Shown: in pieces, positions 24,762 to 33,634 of the stretch
How the letters are laid out: every line of letters begins with the position of its first letter
How positions within the stretch are numbered: the first letter of the stretch is position 1
NCBI RefSeq assembly: GCF_002899675.1
Contig: NZ_PKUU01000026.1
Coordinates: 46,343-110,342 of the forward strand
Direction of reading: 5' to 3'
DNA from: Clostridium sp. chh4-2
GTDB taxonomy: Bacteria > Bacillota > Clostridia > Lachnospirales > Lachnospiraceae
Length of the DNA: 64,000 nucleotides
Notes under the pieces: model-generated
Database searches by the model: none
Told to the model about the DNA's origin: nothing
Seen by the model: the letters and a program-made list of their open reading frames with translations, nothing else
Position numbers and translations under genes: made by a program

Positions 24762-25442
24762 TTATCTAAAAAAATGCTCTATTTTAAGATCATGGATCAA
24801 ATCCACAACCTGACTCATTTTTTTATAGCCCAGCTTTTTCAGCAAGGTTGTAATCTGTGTTTTTACGGTTCCTTCGGATACGAAACGGAGTTTGGCGATC
24901 TGACGGTTGCTGACTCCGTCCAGTTTCATTGCGATGATTTCCTTTTCCGAGGCCGTCAGCTTGGAAAGGAGGCCAAGGGCGAAGAGGAGGCTGGTTTCCG
25001 TCTTTTTCAGGCGTTTAAATTCTTCACGGAGTTTCTGGTTGGCGGAGTGGTTTTTCAGAAGCTCTTCTGAAGTCCGCATGATGGCGGCGATCAGCTCATC
25101 GTTATTATAAGATTTAACTACGTAATCCCGGACGGCGGGAATGCAGTAGGAATTGTAGATGGTGTTGTCGTCATCCCTCACCGTCATCATGATGACGGCG
25201 GTTTCCGGGTATTTCATGGAGATGGCGTAAGCGGAGGTCAGGCCGTCGTTGCTGCTGTCCATTTCCACGTCCATGACCACGATGTCCACCTGGTGTTTGG
25301 AAAGAAAGTCTTCTGCTTCTTTGCCGGATGAGACTTCCCCGGCCAGTTCGAAATGATCTACGGCAAGCAGGGATTTTGCTATATTTTTTCGTATAAAGAG
25401 TTCGTCATCGGCCAGAAGTATCTTAATTGTCTCTGGTTTCAT
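24762..25442 (-). CDS. NarL/LuxR-type response regulator
   Basis: 226 residues. The receiver has LLADDE near residue 9-14, phospho-acceptor in VVMDVEMDSSNDG, and lysine in YVVKSYNND. The C-terminal LuxR-type helix-turn-helix is SKLTASEKEIIAMKLDGVSNRQIAKLRFVSEGTVKTQITTLLKKLG (in two pieces of the usual signature). It starts three bases after the partner kinase gene ends, so kinase and regulator form one operon. The regulated genes are not identifiable here; the next gene downstream is the Lon-like ATPase. Confidence 0.92.
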   Translation of the reverse strand: MKPETIKILLADDELFIRKNIAKSLLAVDHFELAGEVSSGKEAEDFLSKHQVDIVVMDVEMDSSNDGLTSAYAISMKYPETAVIMMTVRDDDNTIYNSYCIPAVRDYVVKSYNNDELIAAIMRTSEELLKNHSANQKLREEFKRLKKTETSLLFALGLLSKLTASEKEIIAMKLDGVSNRQIAKLRFVSEGTVKTQITTLLKKLGYKKMSQVVDLIHDLKIEHFFR

Positions 25443-25445
25443 CTT

Positions 25446-26933
25446 TTATTTTCTCCCTTCTTCGTATATCGGAAGCATCAGGTAGACGCTAGTTCCCTCA
25501 TTTACTGCGCTTTCGATTCGGATCATTCCCTTGTGCATCTTAATTATTTTTTCCGCATAGGCCAGTCCCAGACCCCAGTTGTTTTTTGAGTTTTTTGATG
25601 TGTAAAAGGGGGTGAAGATCTGCTTTAATCGGTCTTTTGGTATACCGATTCCGTTGTCGTGAATCTGGATGAAGATTTGGTAGCGGTTGGAGAAGACGGA
25701 AATGGTTACTTTGCCGCCTGGGATGTCTTTTATTGCGTCGAATGCATTTTTTAAAATGTTGATGAGCGTTTGGGTCAGAAGCTGACCGTCGGCTAAAAGG
25801 TACAGATCGGAATCCGGACCGCAGATCACCAGTTCCTGTTCCGAAAGGTTTTCGAATTCGGCTTTGGCTTTGTAAATGAGGTCCATGACCGGATGTTTTT
25901 CGAAACGGAGCTTTTTTTCTTTGAAGAAGCTGTTTAAATCATTCATTTTGTCCAGGACGGAGCTGTTTCCGTCTATCAGATAGCGGATCATATCCCTGGC
26001 CTGGACATCTTCACTTTCTTGTAAATGTTCCTCTAATTCCTTTAAAATGACCATGTTTGAAATCAGGTTATTTTTTATGCTGTGGGCGATGATGCGGACG
26101 CCTAAATCGCTGTTTGCCATCCGTTTTTCAATGGATGCGCCGGGCTTTGCCAGCAGGCGTTCCATATTCAGGTAGCGTATAAAAGAGACGGCGCAGAAGA
26201 TTGTAAAGCAGATGGAACACCCGATGATCATCTTCCAGTACCGGTCAGACCAGCGGCTGCTGTAATAAAAGATCCGGGAAAGCAGAAAATAGATCCGGTC
26301 CAAACGGACGACCTGCAAAGGGGTGATGATTCCGATTACGGTATAAAAAAGCATTAGGGCCCACATGGATACGTAGAGGCAGAGAAGCTTGCTGCGAAGC
26401 CATTTTATGCGGACTGCGGCTATGTTGCGGATGAGGAGAACCGTGGAAAACAGGATAACAGCCATCATTAAAATGCGAAAGCCCGAATCTAAGTTTTTGA
26501 GAAAAACCTGGGAACCGCCGGCTGCGATTTTAAAATAGACTTGTGGAGTGAAGGTGAAAAACAGAAAAAGGGAGGGAAGGGCCGCCAGCCACATGCACAT
26601 TCTGCGGCTGCTTTTTCCGGCAAATGAAGTCTCGCTGATGGAGAAGGACAAAAAGCCGTAAAGGGCCAGACTGCGCCCGAAATTAATGATTTGGTTGAGC
26701 AGATTGCTTCCGATGGGATAATTCATCATACCGTCATGAATCGGTTTTGTGAGAAAAAAGAGGGTGAACAGCTCGTTGGAAATCCCTCCTATCTTTGCAA
26801 AATAGAACATGAAACCGATAATTAACAGAGTCAGGCCCAGAAAAACCTGAACGAAATAAATGACTTTAATGTCTTTAATCAAAAAGACAACTAAAAAGCA
26901 AGAGATAATTAACGTAAGCAGGAAAAAGAACAT
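25446..26933 (-). CDS. Membrane sensor histidine kinase
   Basis: 495 residues from the ATG at 26933, chosen because GGAGG (minus strand) lies five bases upstream; a start at 26957 is less likely. About eight hydrophobic segments fill residues 1-250. The phospho-acceptor is probably His in RIIAHSIKNNLIS; the HATPase domain has LINILKNAFDAIKD, HDNGIGIPKDRL, and NWGLGLAYAEKII. It is cotranscribed with the NarL-type regulator. The many membrane helices suggest sensing within or near the membrane; the ligand is unknown. Confidence 0.88.
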   Translation of the reverse strand: MFFFLLTLIISCFLVVFLIKDIKVIYFVQVFLGLTLLIIGFMFYFAKIGGISNELFTLFFLTKPIHDGMMNYPIGSNLLNQIINFGRSLALYGFLSFSISETSFAGKSSRRMCMWLAALPSLFLFFTFTPQVYFKIAAGGSQVFLKNLDSGFRILMMAVILFSTVLLIRNIAAVRIKWLRSKLLCLYVSMWALMLFYTVIGIITPLQVVRLDRIYFLLSRIFYYSSRWSDRYWKMIIGCSICFTIFCAVSFIRYLNMERLLAKPGASIEKRMANSDLGVRIIAHSIKNNLISNMVILKELEEHLQESEDVQARDMIRYLIDGNSSVLDKMNDLNSFFKEKKLRFEKHPVMDLIYKAKAEFENLSEQELVICGPDSDLYLLADGQLLTQTLINILKNAFDAIKDIPGGKVTISVFSNRYQIFIQIHDNGIGIPKDRLKQIFTPFYTSKNSKNNWGLGLAYAEKIIKMHKGMIRIESAVNEGTSVYLMLPIYEEGRK

Positions 26934-27112
26934 GATAACCTCCATAAGGAAGGACAAGGGTTGTTTGTGTCGATTGTAGCACGGTTTCCATAGGCAGTCA
27001 ATGAAGGAAAACGGGGCAGGGGGTCATAAAAAAGTTATGACTTATTGGATAAATACAACTGTGCTATGATCGGTTTATCAAATCAATCAAAGCGAACAAG
27101 GAGAGGGTTGTA

Positions 27113-27856
27113 ATGAGTAAACATTCACAGATGTATTTGGATCATGTTATGGAAATGCTTCAGAAAATCAGTTCCACACAGGAGAAGGCGATGGAAGAAA
27201 CCGCTGAAAAAATGGCGGAAACGATCGTGTCGGGAGGCAGCATTTTCCTGTTCGGCCCCGGACATGCGGGGATCTTTACACAGGATATGTACCATAGGGC
27301 AGGAGGGCTGATTCTGGCCAATCCGATTCTCCATCCGGGAACCCTGGTGAGCAACCGGCCCATCACCACCACGTCGGAGCTGGAAAAACTGCCCGGATCG
27401 GGTGTGCTGGTGTTAAACAGCGTGCCGATTAAAAGCGGCGATATGTTAATCATACATTCCGTGGCAGGCAGGATTCCGATTGTGACGGAGATGGCGGTGG
27501 AAGCGAGAAAGAGAGGGATTTTCGTCTCTTCCATCATCAATATGGAGTTTGCGAAGAATGTAACCTCCTTTGATCCAACGGGCAATATGCTGTATGATGT
27601 AAGTGACGTGGTGATCGATGACTGCGGCGACTTCGGGGACGCCAGCATTCTCATCGACGGAATGAAACAAAAGGTAGCGGCTACTTCCACCATAACGGCG
27701 TCATTTATCGGACATACACTGGAGATACGCGCCTGTGAGCTGCTTTTGGAACGGGGATTCAATCCTCCTGTGGTGAACAGCACCAATGTGGACGGAGGGG
27801 ATGAGGAAAACCGCAGGCTGCTGGAGGAATATAAGGACAGAATCCATTATCTGTGA
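27113..27856 (+). CDS. SIS-domain sugar-phosphate-binding protein (UPF0309-type)
   Basis: 247 residues. A single sugar isomerase (SIS) fold: IVSGGSIFLFGPGHAGIFTQDMYHRAGG is the glycine-rich binding start, and HSVAGRIPIVTEMAVEARKRGIFVSSIIN the second half. Such proteins bind or isomerise phosphorylated sugars or amino sugars. It heads a run with a TauABC-like importer, so its substrate may be a phosphorylated product of what is imported (inference). The intergenic region before it is divergent with the kinase at 26933. Confidence 0.8.
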   Translation: MSKHSQMYLDHVMEMLQKISSTQEKAMEETAEKMAETIVSGGSIFLFGPGHAGIFTQDMYHRAGGLILANPILHPGTLVSNRPITTTSELEKLPGSGVLVLNSVPIKSGDMLIIHSVAGRIPIVTEMAVEARKRGIFVSSIINMEFAKNVTSFDPTGNMLYDVSDVVIDDCGDFGDASILIDGMKQKVAATSTITASFIGHTLEIRACELLLERGFNPPVVNSTNVDGGDEENRRLLEEYKDRIHYL

Positions 27857-27916
27857 TGCAGAGGCGGGCAGCAGAGGTTAAATGTGATGACATTGGAGTG
27901 GAAATGGAGGTATCGC

Positions 27917-28696
27917 ATGGAAAAAATAAATAAGATATGGCAGCAGAAGACATCGCTTTTGTTCGGATTTTTATCGTTTGCCATATTTATGGCGGTTTGG
28001 ATCGCAATTTCTTCTTCCTCAGCGGGGAAGATATTTGCAAGTCCTGCCAAGGTGTGCAGGGCGTTTGCGGCAAAATCCGTGGACGGGGTGATCTGGACGC
28101 ATATCACGGCCAGTTTGTCCAGGGCGCTGGGAGGGTTTTCGCTGGCATTTGTATGCGCTCTGCCGGTTTCATTTTTGATGGGATGGTATAAGCCGTTTCG
28201 GCTGATTGTGGAGCCGTGGGTTAAATTCATTAAAAGCATACCGCCCATCGCGTATATTCCGCTGGTTATTGTGGCCCAGGGAATCGGGGAATCGGCCAAA
28301 ATTACGGTGATATTTATCGGTTCCTTTCTGGTTATGGTGATCTCTATCTATCAGGGGGTGATTGGGGTTGACAACACCCTGATTAAAGCGGCCAGAGTGC
28401 TGGGAAGCCATGATTTTCAGATCTTTTACCGGGTGATCATTCCGTCGTCTCTGCCGCATATCCTGGTGGCTATGAGGCTAGGCATGTCGGCTGCGCTGAC
28501 AACTTTGGTGGCTGCGGAGCTGACCGGGGCACAGATCGGCCTGGGGCAGATGATTCAGGAAGCCAGCATGTATTTTCAGATGGATGTGGTTCTGTTGGGG
28601 ATTTTGATCATCGGAATTATTGGATTTTTAATGGACCGCATCATCGCGCTTTTGGAAAGGAGGATCACCGGATGGCAGGAAACGAGAACAGTATAA
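27917..28696 (+). CDS. ABC transporter permease, NitT/TauT (SsuC/TauC) type
   Basis: 259 residues from ATG 27917 with GGAGG at 27906-27910. Six membrane helices and the permease EAA-loop region VDNTLIKAARVLGSHDFQIFYRVIIPSSLPHIL, which contacts the ATPase. The family carries taurine, sulfonates, nitrate or pyrimidine precursors. Its last 25 bases overlap the ATPase gene, giving a tightly coupled pair. The neighbouring SIS gene argues for a sugar-like or amino-sugar-like ligand, but this is not established. Confidence 0.9.
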   Translation: MEKINKIWQQKTSLLFGFLSFAIFMAVWIAISSSSAGKIFASPAKVCRAFAAKSVDGVIWTHITASLSRALGGFSLAFVCALPVSFLMGWYKPFRLIVEPWVKFIKSIPPIAYIPLVIVAQGIGESAKITVIFIGSFLVMVISIYQGVIGVDNTLIKAARVLGSHDFQIFYRVIIPSSLPHILVAMRLGMSAALTTLVAAELTGAQIGLGQMIQEASMYFQMDVVLLGILIIGIIGFLMDRIIALLERRITGWQETRTV

Positions 28697-29472
28697 AAAC
28701 GATCAAGGTGGATATCCGGGACGTTGAACGGATCTATGAGAGCAGCCGGGGGCCGGTAAAGGCGCTGAACCACATCAATCTGCAGATTTATGAAAATGAA
28801 TTCGTCTGTGTGGTGGGGCCGTCCGGCTGTGGAAAATCCACGCTGCTCAACATTATGGCCGGCCTTGATAAAGCCACCAAAGGGGAAATTCTGGTGGATG
28901 GGGAAAGGGTGGAGGAACCCAGCACGGAGCGCGGGGTGATCTTCCAGCAGTACGCGCTATTTCCATGGCTGACCGTTAAGAAAAATATCATGTACGGCCT
29001 GAAAAATAAGAAGATGACCCGGGAACAGGCGGGAAGAGCGGCTGATAAATACATTAAAATGGTGGGGTTAGACGAATTTTCAAGCTCCTATCCCAAGGAG
29101 TTGTCAGGGGGAATGAAGCAGAGGGTTGCCATTGCAAGGGCATTTGCCATGAATCCCAAGCTGCTGCTTTTGGACGAGCCGTTCGGGGCGCTGGACGCTC
29201 AGACCAGGGCGCAGCTACAGTCTGACCTTTTAGATACCTGGGAACAGGAACAGAAAACCTGCTTTTTCATCACACACGACGTGGAAGAAGCGGTCCTTCT
29301 GGCGCAGAGGGTGGTTATCATGAGCAGCCGCCCGGCGAGGATCAAACGGATTGTGGATATCGATATTCCATATCCCAGAACCCAGGAGACAAAAATGGAT
29401 TCCCGGTTTATGGAACTTAAAAATGAGATATGGTCGGAAGTATATACAGAGTATCTGGCTCAAAAGAAGTAG
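28672..29472 (+). CDS. ABC transporter ATP-binding protein, NitT/TauT type
   Basis: 266 residues. Walker A GPSGCGKST, Q-loop FQQYALFPWL, signature LSGGMKQRVAIARAF, Walker B LLLLDEPFGALD and the switch histidine in FFITHDVEEAV are all intact, so it should power import through the permease at 27917. The start overlaps the permease gene by 25 bases with GGAGG upstream. The solute-binding protein gene follows after ten bases. Confidence 0.93.
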   Translation: MAGNENSIKTIKVDIRDVERIYESSRGPVKALNHINLQIYENEFVCVVGPSGCGKSTLLNIMAGLDKATKGEILVDGERVEEPSTERGVIFQQYALFPWLTVKKNIMYGLKNKKMTREQAGRAADKYIKMVGLDEFSSSYPKELSGGMKQRVAIARAFAMNPKLLLLDEPFGALDAQTRAQLQSDLLDTWEQEQKTCFFITHDVEEAVLLAQRVVIMSSRPARIKRIVDIDIPYPRTQETKMDSRFMELKNEIWSEVYTEYLAQKK

Positions 29473-29482
29473 GAGGAAGAGT

Positions 29483-30505
29483 ATGAAAGGAAAGAAAGCA
29501 ATCGTTTCAATGGGAATTATGATGTCCTTGGCGCTTACCGCATGCGGCAAAGCCGGGGCGGCACAGGCAAAAACCCCATCCAGCCAGGAAACCAGGGAGC
29601 TTACGGAAATCAGCGTGGCCTATCATCCGGGGCTGGCGGCTCTCTGTGTGCCGGGAGTGGGAGAGACAAACGGATATTTTGAAGAAGAGGGCCTGAAGGT
29701 GAACTGGGTGCAGTTTACGGCGGGGCCGCCTGAAATAGCGGCGATGGTTTCCGGGGACCTGCAGTTTGGCTATATCGGACACGGAGCCCACACCCTTTGT
29801 GCCCAGGGACAGGCGGATGTGATTTCCCTTTCCCATATCAGCAATTCGGAACAGGTGCTGGTGCGCAAAAGCTCAGGAATTAAGACGATGGAAGACTTAA
29901 AAGGAAAAAAAGTGGTCACTCAGCTGGGAACTTCGGGAGAAGCGATTTTAAATCTGGCGCTGGAACGGGCCGGAATCGATAAGAAGGAGGTCAACATCTA
30001 CGCGATGGATATGGCCGGAGCGGTGTCCGCTTTTATCGCAGACCAGGCGGACGCCATCGCCAGCTGGGACACGCATTCCGTGAAAATCAGAAATACGGTG
30101 GAGGAAGAATTGGTGGTTTTGGCACAGACTTCCGATTTCATCGATGAACGGTCATTTCCGGGAAGCTGGGTGGCGACTCCGGAATATTTAGAGGAGAACA
30201 GGGATGTGGCGGTCAGATTCTGCCGGGCTTTAAACAAGGTGTACCAGTATAGGGCGGAACATATGGACGAAACCGTGGAACAGTCTGCGGCATTTGGCAA
30301 ATTGGAGGTGGAAAAGCTTCAGGAAACAAGAGATTCGGCCGTATTTTACAGCGCGGATGAACTGAAGGAGATGATTCAGGACGAGAGCATTTACAATATC
30401 TATCAGAGCCAGTTGGACGGATTTATAAAGGATAAGAAGGTGGATTCGGGAGACGTGAAGGGGTATGTAAGGCTGGATATTATGAAGGAAGCATTGCTGC
30501 AATAA
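29483..30505 (+). CDS. ABC transporter substrate-binding lipoprotein, NitT/TauT type
   Basis: 340 residues from ATG 29483; AGGAGG is at 29471-29476. A lipoprotein signal ends in ALTA-C near residue 19, so it is tethered outside the membrane. The core has the NMT1/TauA-like layout: ISVAYHPGLAALCVPGVGETNGYF, then the ligand hinge FGYIGHGAHTLCAQGQADV and LKGKKVVTQLGTSGEAILNLAL. The ligand cannot be told. It completes the importer whose permease and ATPase genes precede it. Confidence 0.9.
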   Translation: MKGKKAIVSMGIMMSLALTACGKAGAAQAKTPSSQETRELTEISVAYHPGLAALCVPGVGETNGYFEEEGLKVNWVQFTAGPPEIAAMVSGDLQFGYIGHGAHTLCAQGQADVISLSHISNSEQVLVRKSSGIKTMEDLKGKKVVTQLGTSGEAILNLALERAGIDKKEVNIYAMDMAGAVSAFIADQADAIASWDTHSVKIRNTVEEELVVLAQTSDFIDERSFPGSWVATPEYLEENRDVAVRFCRALNKVYQYRAEHMDETVEQSAAFGKLEVEKLQETRDSAVFYSADELKEMIQDESIYNIYQSQLDGFIKDKKVDSGDVKGYVRLDIMKEALLQ

Positions 30506-30617
30506 CATTTTTTTCATTCCACAGGGAGACCCTTGAAAACAAAATGCTGCGATGATATACTAAAACAAATTTATAGGGCGGCGCATGAGAAAAGGATCTT
30601 ACTATGGAGGAGTTGCG

Positions 30618-31517
30618 ATGATTCTGGAACGGTTAAAGGAAATGCAGGGGTTCACCCATCAGGAGTGTGCGGTGGCAGAGTATATCTTAGATCATATGGA
30701 GGATATCCAGAAGATGTCGTCGGAAGAACTGGCGAAAGCTTCATTTACCAGCAAGGCCACCGTGGTCCGGCTCTGCAAAAAGCTGGAGGTGGAAGGATAT
30801 CAGGAACTGAAATATCAGCTGATTTCCGAAATGGTTCAGAATATCCGAGTAAACCAGCTGTTAAGCAAGGAACCAATTACGGAAAAGAGCAGCTATCAGG
30901 ACATTTTGATGACCCTGCCCCAGCTGTATGACAAGGCCATAACGGATACCAGGTCCTGCATGGATAAAAATGTGGTCACCCGCATTTTCAACCGGATCAA
31001 AACGGCGGGCAGAATCGATATCTACGGCAGCGGAATCAGCTATATCCTGGCCCAGTCGGCGGCATTTAAATTCGCCACTTTGGGAATGGAATGCACCGCA
31101 TATGAGAGCGTCAACGCCCATTATCTGTCGGCGGCCAGGAAGCAGAAATCCGTTTCCTTTGTGATTAGTTTTACGGGAGCCAACCGGTCCATGATCGATG
31201 TGGCCCGGTATCTTCAGAAGACGACGGACACCTATGTGGTGGGAATCGTGGGACGGCATAATGAGGAAATCCGGAAATGGTGTGACGAGGTGGTGGAGAT
31301 TCCGTCCCGGGATTCCCTGCTGAGTTTGAAGGTGGTCACATCATTTACGGCCACCACCTATGTGCTGGACGTATTCTTTTCCATGTATTTATCCCTTCAT
31401 TATGAGAGCCAGGTGCAGTCCGCGTTAGAAATGGTCTGCCATGAGTCCCTGAGGACCGCTGTGGACTATTGGAGCATGAGGGAAGTGCCGGATGAAGAGG
31501 CAGGGAAGAGTGAGTAA
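30618..31517 (+). CDS. MurR/RpiR-family transcriptional regulator
   Basis: 299 residues from ATG 30618 with GGAGG at 30606-30610. An N-terminal helix-turn-helix (SSEELAKASFTSKATVVRLCKKLEVEGYQELK) is joined to a SIS domain (RIDIYGSGISYILAQSAAFKF and VSFVISFTGANRSMIDVARYL) that binds a phosphosugar effector. It lies between the SIS/ABC cluster and the beta-glucoside PTS genes and may control either; the promoter just downstream reads into the PTS operon. A terminator follows. Confidence 0.9.
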   Translation: MILERLKEMQGFTHQECAVAEYILDHMEDIQKMSSEELAKASFTSKATVVRLCKKLEVEGYQELKYQLISEMVQNIRVNQLLSKEPITEKSSYQDILMTLPQLYDKAITDTRSCMDKNVVTRIFNRIKTAGRIDIYGSGISYILAQSAAFKFATLGMECTAYESVNAHYLSAARKQKSVSFVISFTGANRSMIDVARYLQKTTDTYVVGIVGRHNEEIRKWCDEVVEIPSRDSLLSLKVVTSFTATTYVLDVFFSMYLSLHYESQVQSALEMVCHESLRTAVDYWSMREVPDEEAGKSE

Positions 31518-31532
31518 ATGAAAAAGTTTGGA

Positions 31533-31560
31533 CCGTTGTTTCAAAAACAGCGGTTTTTTT
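31533..31560 (+). terminator. Rho-independent terminator after the RpiR gene
   Basis: CCGTTGTTT (31533-31541) pairs with AAACAGCGG (31545-31553) with one G-T wobble, followed directly by seven T. Confidence 0.75.
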
Positions 31561-31594
31561 CATGCCAATTTTGAAACGCTGAACCAATCCGCGG

Positions 31595-31623
31595 TTGGGA
31601 TAATGATATTTTCGCCATACTAT
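31595..31623 (+). promoter_or_regulatory. Promoter of the beta-glucoside PTS operon
   Basis: TTGGGA at 31595-31600, 17-base spacer, TACTAT at 31618-31623, about 55 bases before the PTS start codon. No RNA antiterminator site of the BglG/LicT type was seen in the short leader, which fits control by the RpiR protein. Confidence 0.6.
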
Positions 31624-31676
31624 GATAAGCTGTGGACATCAAACAAAGAGAAACAATAGAAAAGGGGGAACTACCC

Positions 31677-33596
31677 ATGAATTATCAGGAATTGGCAAAG
31701 GAAATTCTGGACAAAGTCGGCGGCGCCGGCAACATTTCCGGCCTTACCCATTGTGCCACAAGGCTCCGCTTTAACCTGAAAGATGAGGGAAAAGCGCAGA
31801 CGGATGATCTTAAAAAGGTCAAAGGTGTTATGGGAGTTGTGAACAAAGGCGGTCAGTATCAGGTGGTGATCGGAAGCGACGTTGCCAGCGTTTACCGTCC
31901 GTTAACGGAACTTTGCGATATTAAGGAAACAAACGGCGGAACGCCTGACGGAAAGGGAAAGGACGACCGCAAAGTGGTGGAACGTCTGGTGGATACTCTT
32001 TCCGGCATATTCACACCGATCCTTCCAGCCATTACGGCGGCCGGTATGATCAAAGCCATTCTGGCGCTTTTATTGGCGTTCGGACTGGTGGATAAAACAG
32101 GAGACACTTACCGGGTGCTGTCATTTATGGCGGATGCGGCCTTTTATTTCCTGCCTGTGTTATTAGCCAGCTCGGCGGCTAAGAAATTTAAATGCAACCC
32201 ATATCTGGCCATGATGCTGGGCGGAATCCTGCTTCACCCGGATTTTGTCAATATGGTGGCAGCTTCCAAGGAAAGCGGGGAAGCCATAAAGATCTTCCTG
32301 CTTCCGATTACAAATGCAGGATATTCTTCATCCGTACTTCCGATTATCCTGATCGTTTGGTTCATGTCTTACGTGGAACCGATTGCGGACAGAGTATCCC
32401 CGAAAGCGGTAAAATTCTTTACAAAACCGCTGATAACAATATTAGTTACCGGAATTGTCGGGCTTGTAATCATCGGACCGATCGGCACCGTTATCAGCAA
32501 CATCATCGCAGCCGGCGTTCATGGACTGAACAATTACTGCAGCTGGCTGGTTCCTGCTCTGGTTGGAGCTTTGACTCCTCTGCTGGTTATGACGGGAACC
32601 CATTACGGCCTGATTCCCATCGGAATCAACAACCGTATGACAATGGGATACGACACTCTGATTTATCCCGGAATGCTGGGGTCCAATGTGGCTCAGGGCG
32701 GCGCTGCTCTTGCAGTGGCATTTAAGAGCAAAAAATCTGAGATCAAACAGCTGGCCTCCTCTGCCGGAATTACGGCAGTATGCGGAATCACGGAACCAGC
32801 ATTATACGGTGTCAACATCCGTTTTAAAACACCTCTCTATGCGGCCATGATTGGCGGCGGCGTGGGCGGCTTCCTGATGGGAATTTTCAGCGTAAAGAAC
32901 TATTCAGGCGGTTCACCGGGCTTTTTAACCCTGCCAAGCTATCTGGGCGGCGAGGGAATGACTGATTTTTATTTTGCATGTATGGGCGCGGTAGTCAGCG
33001 TGGTGATTGCATTTATCGTATCCTATGTTCTTTATAAAGATCCTGTGGAAGAAGGCGAAGGAACAGAAGCGCAGGCGGCAGAAACGGTTGACAGGAAGTC
33101 TTCTGATACAAAAACTATGAAAAATGATGACGTGAAAGCGTCTAAGAGTGTCACCATTGCGGCTCCGTTATCAGGAACTGTGGTGCCGTTAGAAGAGGTA
33201 AACGATCCTACGTTTGCAGAAGGAATCCTGGGAAAGGGAATTGCCATCCGTCCTTCTAAAGGAGTGGTGGTATCTCCTGTAAACGGAACCATTGTTTCCA
33301 TATTTGATACGGGACACGCGGTGGGACTGGTGTCGGAGGACGGGGCGGAAGTTCTGATCCACGTAGGACTTGACACGGTCAACCTGAAAGGAAAACATTT
33401 CTCCGTAAAAAAATCGTCGGGAGATGCGGTGAAAGTTGGCGATGTGATACTGGAATTTGACAGGGAGGCCATCGAAGCTGAGGGATACGATGTGATTACT
33501 CCGGTGATTATATCCAATCATTTTAATTATGAGGTTGTGGAAACGCTGGCATCCGGCGAAGTAAAAGCCGGAGCACCGCTTATAGAACTCTGCTGA
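31677..33596 (+). CDS. PTS beta-glucoside-type transporter, fused EIIBCA
   Basis: 639 residues from ATG 31677. Imports and phosphorylates a beta-glucoside such as cellobiose, salicin or arbutin. EIIB at 1-85 with phospho-cysteine in THCATRLRFNL (C about 26); EIIC from about 105 to 440 with many membrane helices and the substrate loop MTGTHYGLIPIGINNRMTMGYDTL; a linker rich in K and D; EIIA from about 500 with the phospho-histidine in VLIHVGLDTVNLKGKHF. Domain order B-C-A is typical for the BglP class. The 6-phospho-beta-glucosidase follows after 38 bases. Confidence 0.93.
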   Translation: MNYQELAKEILDKVGGAGNISGLTHCATRLRFNLKDEGKAQTDDLKKVKGVMGVVNKGGQYQVVIGSDVASVYRPLTELCDIKETNGGTPDGKGKDDRKVVERLVDTLSGIFTPILPAITAAGMIKAILALLLAFGLVDKTGDTYRVLSFMADAAFYFLPVLLASSAAKKFKCNPYLAMMLGGILLHPDFVNMVAASKESGEAIKIFLLPITNAGYSSSVLPIILIVWFMSYVEPIADRVSPKAVKFFTKPLITILVTGIVGLVIIGPIGTVISNIIAAGVHGLNNYCSWLVPALVGALTPLLVMTGTHYGLIPIGINNRMTMGYDTLIYPGMLGSNVAQGGAALAVAFKSKKSEIKQLASSAGITAVCGITEPALYGVNIRFKTPLYAAMIGGGVGGFLMGIFSVKNYSGGSPGFLTLPSYLGGEGMTDFYFACMGAVVSVVIAFIVSYVLYKDPVEEGEGTEAQAAETVDRKSSDTKTMKNDDVKASKSVTIAAPLSGTVVPLEEVNDPTFAEGILGKGIAIRPSKGVVVSPVNGTIVSIFDTGHAVGLVSEDGAEVLIHVGLDTVNLKGKHFSVKKSSGDAVKVGDVILEFDREAIEAEGYDVITPVIISNHFNYEVVETLASGEVKAGAPLIELC

Positions 33597-33634
33597 CGGC
33601 AGAAAACGGTAAATAAGAGAGGGAGAATACAGAT

